Of a DNA stretch of 64,000 nt, positions 1 through 9,894 are shown piece after piece. The stretch covers positions 2,158,001-2,222,000 of the forward strand of contig JAVHKY010000059.1 in NCBI GenBank assembly GCA_035079385.1. Direction: 5' to 3'. The translations under genes were made by a program, and so were the position numbers. The first letter of the stretch is position 1. Each line of letters begins with the position of its first letter. The stretch comes from Aspidiotus rigidus (Eukaryota > Arthropoda > Insecta > Hemiptera > Diaspididae). Below the pieces are notes generated by a model. That model had not been told where the DNA came from. It saw only the letters and a program-made list of their open reading frames with translations, and made no database searches.

Positions 1-2167
1 ATTTTGATACTCATCAACGAAATGTGAAAAAAGTTTTTGAAACGCGCGAAAAGTTTATAATAAAATTCTTCACTTTTTTTAATTGCCAATTCTGGCTTAT
101 TTTATTGACATTACTGGTTCACAAAATATGTAGAAGCTGGAGAATTACCTATTATCGATAGCTAAACTACCGGTACCTATTTTAAAAGTTTATTCGTGTA
201 TGCTGAATGAGAAATTTGAGAACATGAAAGCTACCTGGTGAAAATAGTGAGGGGAGCTGAATCATCCAATTCCAAAATTAATCCCATCAAATTATTTTTA
301 AACAAAATTGATGGATATAAATAAGGCTGCAGCCTTCTCAAAGTTGCTGATCTATTCCACTGAGGGCAAGCCGTGTCCCATTTCATACGTCGATTATGAC
401 TAATGCCGTACAGGAGGTTCATCGAAGTTGGTTTTAGAGGAGGAATGGATTCATTCATTTTTTCTATTTGCGGATCATGAACAGTTGAGATACCTAGTTC
501 CATTTTCTCTTACCCTGATGAAGGAGCTGGTCAACTCCCAAAAGTCGGTAATTTGATTTTATGTTATATCTGATGGCAGTGCCTTTCAAGTTCAATTTCC
601 AAATATACCGTATTTCATCGGGACCAGTTTTATTCTTTTCTAATTTCATAAGGCTGAAGCTATATAAATTTCCTTGAAATCAGTTCGGGTTCTGTCGAAC
701 AGGAGATTGGTCGTGAACGTTTATTGTGTCCTGCCAAAGAGTCCAAGACTCTAATCTCCGACTCGACATAACCAGTTTGACCCACAGATACAGCCGGACA
801 ATCTTCCTATCACAAAGCCTGTATATCTTCTCCTCAGGACGAATGCGCTTTGCGACTGTAGGGTCAACTCTTATTTCTCACAATGTTTATTATTGAGCGA
901 GGATCCGTACGCAAATGGTGGTGCTGGTGAAATAATCGTTAGTATATGAGAGCCTACGAAAGTGCTGGAGAACATCCGAACGACAGTCACGAGATGGATT
1001 TATCTCGCTGTGCCTTGCGAGGTTGGATTTGAGACTAATACCAGCTGCTGATTGAAGTGCTCTTTCTGAGATAATTTTTTCTTACATGACGAATTAATTC
1101 GCATAACGCATCTGTACCACTCGATCTACATACTTGTATTCTATCGCAGTTCCTTCGTGTAGATAAGCCGCGAAAATCAACGTCCGAACGCCCTCTTTTA
1201 TCGCTTTCGTGCAGGTCGCTTTCGACTACCGTGTTGTACGTTTTTGAACAAAATGTAGAATACAATTATCACCTCTACACTATACGTTATGTAGTCCCGA
1301 ATTACATTTGGCTTATGTCCAGATATCGTTCAACATTTTAAATGGAAACAAATACACGATTACGAAGCAGCATCGCGGAGAATTTAATTAAAAAAGAAAG
1401 AAAAGAGAGGGAAAAAAAAGTACACGAAACAGATTTAATTTCTCGATAAGTACGGTAAGGTAAAAACGGAAGCTACCGTTTGCAACAATGGATCTGGGTT
1501 ACAAGTTGGTGTCCTATTATTCATATTCTATGACAATGTATTACTGCTGCTGCTGTACCCATCTTGGCGATCTAATGTGAAAATAAAATTTTGATAACGT
1601 AATTTTTTCTAGACAGTCGACGATAACAAAGATACTATAATGTTTCAATTACCAGTTGTGCACGTAGGATATCCGCTCAATGTTTTTAGAATGGCGTGTT
1701 CGCATATTTGTGGTAGAAAGTTTATTGGCTTTAGTGTTACCTTATTTTTCGTACTGTCATGCTCGGCTCTCCCGTGTAACGGCCTCATCCTCGTTTTCAG
1801 TTCCATTGAGTATTCAAATTTCTTATTTCGAGTTGTAAAGGTGAAAATTAAACCCGCGAGAACGTACCGATCAAGTTTCCGTGAATTAAGTGTGTAGAAG
1901 ATTGCTAAAAACTGGTTCTACGATTAAATTATTGTTGTCCTTGACCTCATTCCTTGAATTCGTCTTGCTGAAAAACAAACCGAACTTTTTTTAGAAACCA
2001 CTTCTCGTTTGTGTTACTCGCTTTTCATGATTCTTCACATACCTCTAACCTTTTTAATGGCGATGATGCACTAAGTTTGGGTTTTGGGAAATTAAACTTG
2101 AATTATTTTGATTTGATAAATTTTCTTGTAAATCCGGACCTCTCCCATCGAAAACAAGTTTTAGGGC
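1..2167. other. No recognised gene or element
   Basis: AT-rich sequence without a family I recognise. The longest open stretch is on the minus strand at 231-503 (about 90 codons). It has ordinary amino-acid composition, but I see no motif and no convincing splice boundaries, so I do not call it a gene. A purine-rich run lies near 1385-1425. The last ~170 bases have no repeat similarity to the array that begins at 2168. Confidence 0.5.
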
Positions 2168-4130
2168 CGCCAGCTCTTGATCAAATGTTGTGAAAATGTT
2201 TCTATCTCTTAATGACGTCACACCTTCTTCCAGCTGCATTCTCTACAGCTAAGCCTCATATCCCTACAGTTCATCTGAGCCGCCCTTTCTTCCTTAGACG
2301 GTTGGGAATGAAATTTTTTTCGAGTCCCTAGCTCTCAATCGAGTATCATGAGAATGTCTATACCTCTCAATGTCGTCACACTCTCCTCCAGCTGCCTTCT
2401 CTACAGCTAAGCCTCATATCTCCAGTTCATCTGAACCCCTTTCTCTTATTTATGATAGCTGAGGTCGGAACTGGAAACTTTTTCAAGTCCCTAACTCTCG
2501 ATCGAATATCATGAAAATGTGTGCACCTCTCAATGTCGTCACACTCTCCTCCAGCTGCCTTCTGTACAGCTAAGCCTCATATCTCCAGTTCATCTGAACC
2601 CCTTTCTCTTATTTATGATAGCTAAGGTCAGAACTGGAAACTTTTTCAAGTCCCTAGCTCTTGATCGAATATCATGAAAATGTCTGTATCTCTTAATGAT
2701 GTCAGACCTTCTTCCAGCTGCATTTTCTACAGCTAAGCCTCATATCCCCTGAGCCTTTCTTTCTTACTTATGATAGCTAAGGTCAGACCTGGAAACTTTT
2801 TCAACTCCCTGGCTCTCGATCGAATATCATGAAAATGTGTGCACCTCTCAATGTCGTCACACTCTCCTCCAGCTGCCTTCTGTACAGCTAAGCCTCATAT
2901 CTCCAGTTCATCTGAACCCATTTCTCTTATTTATGATAGCTAAGGTCAGAACTGGAAACTTTTTCAAGTCCCTAGCTCTCAATCGAGTATCATGAGAATG
3001 TCTATACCTCTCAATGTCGTCACACTCTCCTCCAGCTGCCTTCTCTACAGCTAAGCCTCATATCTCCAGTTCATCTGAACCCCTTTCTCTTATTTATGAT
3101 AGCTGAGGTCGGAACTGGAAACTTTTTCAAGTCCCTAACTCTCGATCGAATATCATGAAAATGTGTGCACCTCTCAATGTCGTCACACTCTCCTCCAGCT
3201 GCCTTCTGTACAGCTAAGCCTCATATCTCCAGTTCATCTGAACCCCTTTCTCTTATTTATGATAGCTAAGGTCAGAACTGGAAACTTTTTCAAGTCCCTA
3301 GCTCTTGATCGAATATCATGAAAATGTCTGTATCTCTTAATGATGTCACACCTTCTTCCAGCTGCATTTTCTACAGCTAAGCCTCATATCCCCTGAGCCT
3401 TTCTTTCTTACTTATGATAGCTAAGGTCAGACCTGGAAACTTTTTCAACTCCCTGGCTCTCGATCGAATATCATGAAAATGTGTGCACCTCTCAATGTCG
3501 TCACACTCTCCTCCAGCTGCCTTCTGTACAGCTAAACCTCATATCTTCAGTTCATCTGAACCCATTTCTCTTATTTATGATAGCTAAGGTCAGAACTGGA
3601 AACTTTTTCAAGTCCCTAGCTCTTGATCGAATATCATGAAAATGTCTGTATCTCTTAATGATGTCACACCTTCTTCCAGCTGCATTCTCTACAGCTAAGC
3701 CTCATATCCCCTGAGCCCTTCTTTCTTATTTATGATAGCTAAGGTCAGAACTGGAAACTTTTTCAACTCCCTAGCTTTCGATCGAATATCATGAAAATGT
3801 CTGTATCTCTTAATGATGTCACACTCTCCTAAAGTTGCACTCTCTACAGCTAAATCTCAGGTCCCTAGTTCTTCTATGCCGGCCTTTCTTCCTAATTTGA
3901 TTAGAACTGGAAATTTTTTCGGTTCCCTAGCTCTCGATCGAAAGTGAACATGACCCGGAAAAATAAGGAACTAATCTCTCGTATCATGAGAATGTCTATA
4001 CCTCTTGATGATGTCATATCCTCCTCCGACTGCGTTTTCCACATTGTCGCCTTATATCCGTGTTTTATCTAGAAACTCCTCCTGCCATTAGAGGTAGCTT
4101 GGGTATAAATTGGAAATTTCTTCAAGTCCC
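2168..4130 (+). repeat. Tandem array of ~160-bp monomers with a ~644-bp higher-order period
   Basis: The landmark ACAGCTAAG recurs near 2245, 2403, 2565, 2729, 2884, 3047, 3210, 3373, 3528, 3691 and 3846 (ACAGCTAAA in the copies near 3528 and 3846). Successive spacings are 155-164 bases. The stretch 2401-3044 is nearly identical to 3045-3688, so four monomers form one higher-order unit of about 644 bases. Monomers also share CTGGAAACTTTTTCAAGTCC, ATGTCGTCACACTCTCCTCC and a run around TCATATCTCC. The last monomers diverge, with an insert near 3945-3980. The array ends inside the start of the open reading frame at 4060. It could be a satellite, or promoter-type 5' UTR monomers of the RTE element that follows. 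The direct juxtaposition favours the second reading, but that is inference. Confidence 0.9.
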
Positions 4131-4596
4131 TGAAATAAGATATTATAACGGGAAATTTAACGGCTTGAAAGTCAAGATAAAGAGACTAGAATCAAGTCAG
4201 GCAGAAAGAATCTTCAACCAAAGCCAGCTAAGGAAATACGGCGAGCCGGAAAATCTTATTAGTGTAGATGACGATCAAAACGCTACTCCATACCGGTCCA
4301 AAAGGAACAGAAACGAAAATAGCCTAAACAGCTTTGAGCAGGTTGAAAATGCGAGCAAAGTACGTGCGGTGAGCAACAACTCCCATCCAACGACAATGAA
4401 TAATAGAGGAAGAGGAGGAGGAAATTATCGTGTACAGCCTACGTTGGATAGATTTAGATTTAGTAGTAATGCCTCCCCAAGCCGAACTCAGCCATCGTGG
4501 GGAGGGAAGGCTGAAAACTCCCGAATAGGAGGAAGTGACGTCGCCTTACTGATGTTAATAAGAATAAGAACAATGGTAAGAAAAGAAACAGGTTAG
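4060..4596 (+). pseudogene. ORF1-like frame of the RTE element
   Basis: An open frame of about 178 codons beginning without ATG (GTG), so the true start is unknown. The first ~25 codons lie in a divergent monomer of the upstream array: the DNA reads like the monomer segment ending TTCAAGTCCCT. The remainder is rich in N, R, S and G, with a short RGRGGGNYR stretch near residues 127-135, as expected for a nucleic-acid-binding ORF1 product, but no named domain is visible. The last ~20 codons overlap the start of the endonuclease frame in another phase. The match to ORF1 is by position and composition only. Confidence 0.5.
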
Positions 4597-5320
4597 ATAT
4601 CGAAATTATTTATTTCAATGTGAGGGGATTAGCTAAAGAGAAGAGAATAGTCGAACTCGAGGAAGCGTTAAATAAAGCAAGATGGGACATAGTAGGACTG
4701 TCAGAGGTGAGGAAGGAAGGGAGAGAACTAATACGCGGGAAAAACGGTAACTACCTATACTTCAATGGTGAAACTAAAGGTTACAAAGGCGTGGGATTTT
4801 ACATCAAAGAAAACCTTTGGAAAAGAGTGAAAGAGGTTAAACAGGTGAATGAAAGAATTTGCTTACTCGAAATTGGAATTGAAAAAAATGTCTCACTACT
4901 GATAATACAAATCTATGCACCAACGTTAGACGCCGATGAGAATGATGCAGTCGAATTCTACAGAAGTCTACAGGAGACCTTCGATAACGAAAAGGAGAAT
5001 TTCACAATAGTAATGGGGGACTGGAACGCGATTGTCGGGCAAGGTGACGTAGGTCGATTCGGATTAGGTAAGAGAAACAAGAACGGAGTAAGAATGATTG
5101 AATTCGCACAGAGAAACAACTTAAAAATAGCGGGTACTTTCTATAAAAAGAGGGAATCACGCAAATGGACCTGGTTGTCCCCGAACGGCAAGACATAAAA
5201 CGAAATTGACCATCTGTTAGTGAATGACCTTACTACCGGTATCGTAAAAAATGTGGAAATTATATCAAAAATAGAGTTCTCCTCGGACCACAGAGCTGGA
5301 AGGTGTCACCTCCAAATCCC
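4592..5320 (+). pseudogene. RTE endonuclease (AP-endonuclease-like) domain
   Basis: In this frame the domain opens with IEIIYFNVRGL, followed by WDIVGLSEVR, GVGFYIKENL, LLIIQIYAPT, VMGDWNAIVG and later NEIDHLLV and SSDHR. These are the successive metal- and DNA-contact motifs of exonuclease-endonuclease-phosphatase fold LINE endonucleases, which nick target DNA for target-primed reverse transcription. A TAA stop at about 5196-5198 interrupts the domain where a tyrosine or similar residue would be expected just before NEIDHLLV. The frame is open upstream into the ORF1 overlap, so the start cannot be fixed. Confidence 0.85.
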
Positions 5321-5329
5321 CAAAAGAAC

Positions 5330-6795
5330 AAAATATAGGAAAGGAAAAAAGGAAACAGTAAGTAGGAAGATGGTAATACCAATATATGTCAACAACGAAG
5401 TGGAAAAACTCCTAGAGGGAAAACTCAACGTTATTGTAGAAAAGGCGCAAGAAATGGAAGTACAGAAATTATATGATATATTTGAGAGCACGATTAGGAA
5501 AACAGCCGGAAAAAGCAAGGTAAAAGAAACAACGAACGACAAGATTAGCGTGAAAACGAAGAACCTGATTGCAAAAAGGGAAGAGCTGAAAGTGTTGGAA
5601 AACCCAACTCCTAATCAAAAAATAGAACTGGCAGTGATTCAAAAGCTGGTGAGAATGGAAATCAAAAAAGACTGCAGAGAATTTGAGGCTAGATTAGTCG
5701 AGGAAATAATAGAGGAAACGTGGTCTACACGAAGAATGAAAAGAGAGACAGCTACAGGTTCAAAATTACTGACAGAGATAAGAAACAAGGAGGGAAAGAT
5801 AGTAACAGGGAGGGAAAAAATTATCGAGACAATATCCGAGTTCTTTAAGGAATTATACAATGACAATATACCCCATGTCGATACAACAAACGAAGTTCGA
5901 GCAGGAATGGAGCCACCTTCCAGAGCTCTTTCTCCATACAATGAACCATACTTTGCGAACTTATCACCCCCTTTCATTCTAAGTGAGGTAATGAAGGCAA
6001 TGAAGTCACTCAAAATAGGTAAGTTACCAGGTCCTGATGGTATAGACAATTCATTCCTCAAAAGGTTTCAGAATAGCCTAGCTTTACCCTTTCTCTACTT
6101 GCTCAACAAAATTTTAGCAACAGGGAAAACTCCGGAACAATGGAGAGTTGCCGAAATCCGCCTACTGCATAAAGAAGGGGAAAAGAATAATATAAACAAT
6201 TACAGACCCATAAGTCTTACTTCAAACGTGGGAAAAATAGCATGAAAGTACTCAAGGAGAGGACTTATAAAGAGCTAGATGAAAACCAGAGTCTAGAGCA
6301 GGCTGGCTTCCGTAGTGGCTTTTCATTCTTACAATGAATCAGATCATAGAGATGGCTAAAGAGTACAAAATCGAAATGCATTGTATCTTCGTAGATTTTC
6401 GCAAGGCTTTCGACTCAATAATCCATAGGTGGATATGGGAATCACTGGAAATTCAGGGTATTGAAAGGAATATGATCGCAACCATACAAGATATTTATAA
6501 AGATGCGAAAGCATATGTTAAAATAGATAGAAAGGGTCCACTTTTCCCCATTAATAAAGGTGTCAAGCAAGGGGACCCGCTATCCTCGTGTTTATTTAAT
6601 GCAGTTTTGGAGGAAATTTTCAAGGAGCTAGATTGGGAAGGAAGAGGGGTGAAAATAGAAGGAAAACGGCTCAATCACCTCCGATTTGCAGACGATATAA
6701 TTCTGCTCAGCGAAAGTAAGGAGGAAGTTGAAAAAATGTTATATGAACTCATCAACGCGTGCAAGAAAGGAGGGTTGGAAAATAAATACGTATAG
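5330..6795 (+). pseudogene. RTE reverse transcriptase domain, frameshifted
   Basis: The motifs appear in the normal order: KLPGPDGI (motif 0), WRVAEIRLLHKEG and NNYRPISLTSNVGK (motif 1), AGFRSGFS (motif 2), FVDFRKAFDSI (motif A with catalytic D), GVKQGDPLSSCLFN (motif B) and LRFADDIILLS (motif C). The frame breaks at about 6240-6245, between motifs 1 and 2. A few codons are missing after GFRSGFS near 6325. The third break, near 6795, precedes a large deletion. The enzyme would copy element RNA at a nicked chromosomal target, but this copy cannot make it. Confidence 0.9.
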
Positions 6796-7245
6796 CCAAA
6801 ACAAAATACATGTTCAATACAGATAGAGGCGACGTATATGTTAACAGTCTTAAGATCGAAAAAATAATAGAGTACGTATATCGTGGGCAAATACGAAGGA
6901 TTAAAGAAAACTCAAAGATCGATGGAAAGAAGTTTAATGGGAGTTAGATTAAAAGATAAAATAAGGAGTGAAAAAATCAGAGACGAAACGAACTCAGTAG
7001 ATGTGGGTTACAGAGTCAAGAAACTAAAATATAAATTCGCAGCACACGTCATCAGAATGAAGGAGGATAGATGGGCCAAGAGAGTAGTGGACTGGAGACT
7101 TTATGATAGGAAAAGAGCCAGAGGCAGACCGGCGACCAGATGGTGGGATGAATTTGAGAACAACATAGGAAAAGGATGGAAGAGAATCGCGCAAAACAGA
7201 CAAAAGTGGCGAGGGATCGGGGAGGCGTATTCCCGGCTTCAATAA
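6796..7245 (+). pseudogene. RTE C-terminal region after an internal deletion
   Basis: Immediately after the RT, other-frame DNA reads as thumb-like sequence up to about 6880 (AKTKYMFNTDRGDVYVNS). It then jumps to the distal C-terminus (residues such as KTQRSMERSLMGVRL and GRPATRWWDE), which is open to the TAA at 7243-7245. RTE proteins normally have roughly a hundred residues more between these segments, so I infer an internal deletion near 6885. The closing GIGEAYS motif is the usual end of this clade. Confidence 0.75.
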
Positions 7246-7296
7246 CAGTTGAATTACGAGTATGTGAAGAAACATGGAAATAAACGCATTATTATA

Positions 7297-7399
7297 GGGT
7301 CAAGTTTCGAGCTCATGGCTGCACTTACGTGCGCAGAATGACGTCATCAAAGTATAGAAAAATGAACGTAATGCAGTCATGAGGTAGAAACTTGATCCC
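7297..7399. repeat. Short hairpin MITE-like palindrome
   Basis: GGGTCAAGTTTCGAGCTCAT on the left is matched by the reverse complement of the right arm, which ends ATGAGGTAGAAACTTGATCCC. Arms of about 33 bases with a few mismatches flank a ~35-base spacer. TA dinucleotides sit just outside both ends. It lies ~50 bases beyond the RTE coding end. It may be a small MITE or the structured 3' end of the RTE. Confidence 0.6.
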
Positions 7400-7559
7400 A
7401 TACAAAATGGAATTCTATTGTGTCTCCTATTGTATAATTTTACCGAAAGTAGGTCAATGCCACGCCTATTCTATGATGTCAGGGTCGTAAATTTTGACCG
7501 CGTGCATTCTAAATTTGCATCCTCTGCTAATAGATATTTTTGTACCTTAAAAAAATAAT

Positions 7560-7573
7560 ATTCCAATTCAAGT
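7560..7573. repeat. Left target-site duplication of the R1-clade element
   Basis: The 14 bases ATTCCAATTCAAGT are repeated exactly at 9881-9894, at the other edge of the element. They mark the insertion boundaries. Confidence 0.85.
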
Positions 7574-7878
7574 CGCTTGTGTGTCGCATGTGCAGCACCG
7601 CCCGTCATCCATAATGGAGTAGGTGCGGGTTGCGTGCGCATTTAATATTGTTTCCTCCAACACCGGAATCGACCCTTTCGGGTATAACTTCAGTGAAGGA
7701 GGAATCTCCTAGGCGAACCCCCTCTTCTACTCGGCAACTGCCAAGTTGCTTTGGCAACCGCCAAGCTGCAGTGCCCCCCTGGCACGCACAAAAACATAAG
7801 AACACTCACAACAACAAACACCACCACACTACACAATACAGTAGGCCACTGTTGGAGTTTCTTCACCTTCTTCTCTCT

Positions 7879-8400
7879 TCAGGGAAGATCTTGGTCCTCT
7901 TCTTCCTGCAGATCCGGATGTTGGTGGTACACAGGTGTTGAGTAGGCCATAGCGTGGTTCTGCATTTGCCTATTCCATTCCTGGTCCATCTTCCTCTTCA
8001 TGACGGTGGCTGCAAATGCAGACACCTGGTTCCATGCTTCTTTGGAACCTAGCATGGTGGGTACCAGGCTACTCGGGTCGAGCACTTCATCTACCCCGAT
8101 CTCTTGAAGAGACCGACTAAGCTCGTCCCGCTCACGCCTCCACGCCTCGCACTCAAATAAGGTGTGTTGTGGTCCATCATCCCGTCCTTGGTTACAGTGC
8201 GAACACGTTGCCTGCTCAACTTTCCTTAACTTATCGTGAAGGTACGTGTTGAAGCAGCCATGGCCGCTTAACACCTGCGTCAGGTGAAAGTTTAGCTGAC
8301 CATGGTGTCGGTTCATCCACTCATCAAGGTCGCGTATTAGCACACGGGTTGTCCATGTACCCAGCTCACTCTGGGCAATTCTTGCTTTCCACCTTTCCAC
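7879..8400 (-). pseudogene. R1-clade C-terminal zinc-binding region
   Basis: This is the end of the polymerase protein in a frame one base off from the RT. It contains CSHCNQGRDDGPQHTLFEC, a C-x2-C-x9-H-x4-C-type nucleic-acid-binding motif typical of R1/R2-related C-termini, preceded by TWTTRVLIRDLDEW and VLSGHGCFNTYLHD. The frame change relative to 8337-9880 lies at about 8385-8400, in a G/A-rich stretch, so one indel separates the two halves. The stop is at 7879-7881. Confidence 0.85.
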
Positions 8401-9880
8401 TTTACAAGCAAGGAGCGCCTGGCCTCCTGCTTGACCCGTAAAGCTTCTCGGTTGGTCGTCGTTCTCTTCTTTGCTTCGAACACCACCGCTCTCTCCTCAG
8501 CAAGGAGCTCGATTGGTGGTGAACGTGCTAATACACAAAGAGCCTCCGTCGAGACAGTGCGGTAGGCACTAACACACCTTAGCGCAGCTCTTCGTTGGAT
8601 CTTTACCGTCTCTCTCCTTCGGTATGGTATCTTCATGCAGTCGGCCCATACTGGCGCACCGTATAGGAGGATCGACAAGGCGGTGCTCATCATGATCCTT
8701 CTCCTTGCTTCTCTCGGTCCTCCTAGGTTCCTCATCAGGCGGCTTAGGTATCCAACTACCCGGCCCGCCTTTTCCGCTGCCATCAGGAAATGGTGCCTGA
8801 AGCTCAGCGTTGAGTCAAACCAGATGCCCAGGTATTTCATTTGCTTCTTGGTTTCAATTTCCACACCTCGCAGGCGAAAGGTGGGTGGCTTGAACTTCCG
8901 ACGGGTCGTGAATAAAATGGCCTCCGTCTTACTTGCTGCTAGTTTAAGTCCATCCGACTCGATCCAACGCGTCACATCCTCTAGGGCCCGGTTTACCCTG
9001 CTCTCCACCGCTACAGTTGTTTCGGCGGTGCATACCACCAGGGTGTCATCCGCATAGCAGATAAGCTTAACCCCCGGTGGCAGCTTCACCTTAAAGATTC
9101 CGTTAAATGCGACGCACCACAAAAGCGGCCCAAGGACCGACCCCTGCGGCACCCCACAAGTAACGGGGCGCTTTACTGTACCAGCAGACGTCTCTGCTTG
9201 GATTTCACGGCAGCTAAGATAGTTGCTGATCATCCTGAGCAGGTATGCGGGCACTCCTGCGTTCACAAGAGCTTCCAATATCATCTTCCATGGAATTGAA
9301 TTGAACGCATTTCTTATGTCGAGGCTGACGGCTGCGCAAAACTGGCGCGTATCAATCGCTGACTTGGCTATCCTCTTCAGCCGGATCCCGGCATCTGATG
9401 TGCAGCGTCCAGTTTGGAAACCGTACTGGCTATCAGAGATTATATCTCTTTCCTTCAGATAGCTCTCCAAGCGATTGGCTATCACTCTTTCTAGAAGTTT
9501 CCCAACATTGTCTAGCAGACAAAGTGGACGATAAGAGGATGGTAGACCAGGTGGTTTATCCTTCTTATCGATCAACGCTAGCCTGGCTTTCTTCCATCGC
9601 ACAGGGAACAGTCCCCCAACAATTGCCGCAGTGAATGTATCAACAAGCAGTGCTGGGTCAACTGAATGTATGGCGCTCCAGACTGGATTTGGAATCTCAT
9701 CCGGGCCTGGAGCCTTCCAATACTTACCCCGCAGTCTATTGACTGCTGCATCAACCTCCTCGGTGCCTAGGAGGGATATACCATCCTCTTCTACTATTGG
9801 TAGCGTTACCATTGGTGGTGGCTGCTGTGGGAACAAGCCATCAATGATTTGACCCACAACATCCGGCTCCATTCGGCTCA
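8337..9880 (-). pseudogene. R1-clade reverse transcriptase
   Basis: An uninterrupted reading frame of about 510 codons inside the element. It contains KAPGPDEIPN (motif 0), SSYRPLCLLDNVGK (motif 1), YGFQTGRCTSDA (motif 2), VSLDIRNAFNSIPW (motif A), [13 protein letters not shown] (motif B), ICYADDTLVV (motif C, YADD), KTEAILF and KYLGIWFD (motif D/E), then thumb. The frame stays open about 40 codons beyond 9880 into AT-rich host DNA, so the apparent start at 10004 is not part of the element. One frameshift near 8390 prevents a full product. Confidence 0.9.
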
Positions 9881-9894
9881 ATTCCAATTCAAGT
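9881..9894. repeat. Right target-site duplication of the R1-clade element
   Basis: Exact second copy of ATTCCAATTCAAGT (see 7560-7573). The element's 5' truncation point lies directly left of it. Confidence 0.85.

Larger units (their letters stand above)
4060..7260 (+). mobile_element. Degraded RTE-clade non-LTR retrotransposon
   Basis: A single element in sense orientation: small ORF1-like frame (4060-4596), AP-type endonuclease (about 4592-5320), reverse transcriptase (about 5330-6795) and an RTE-type C-terminal tail (6883-7245). The endonuclease-RT-tail order, a C-terminus ending in a tryptophan-arginine-rich motif (WKRIAQNRQKW followed by GEAY), and the absence of RNase H or zinc knuckle fit the RTE/BovB-like clade. 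Several stops, frameshifts and a deletion after the RT show that it is dead. It is preceded directly by the tandem array, which may be its 5' region. Confidence 0.85.
7574..9880 (-). mobile_element. 5'-truncated R1-clade non-LTR retrotransposon
   Basis: A minus-strand element of about 2.3 kb carrying reverse transcriptase and a C-terminal zinc-binding domain, flanked by a perfect 14-bp direct repeat. It lacks the N-terminal endonuclease and ORF1, as expected for incomplete target-primed reverse transcription. No poly(A) tail separates the 3' end (low coordinate) from the duplication, which fits clades such as R1 that do not need one. The 3' UTR contains GGCAACTGCCAAG / TTGGCAACCGCC direct repeats around 7734-7762. 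A second, more decayed copy of the 3' region lies at 43827-44385. Confidence 0.9.

Noticed and set aside
231..503. 90-codon minus-strand ORF as a host gene
   Set aside because: No motif, no recognisable family and no clear splice sites. Too short to support in AT-rich DNA with many chance frames.
8635..9852. Plus-strand ORFs opposite the R1 element
   Set aside because: They are shadows of the minus-strand RT, whose motifs are unmistakable.
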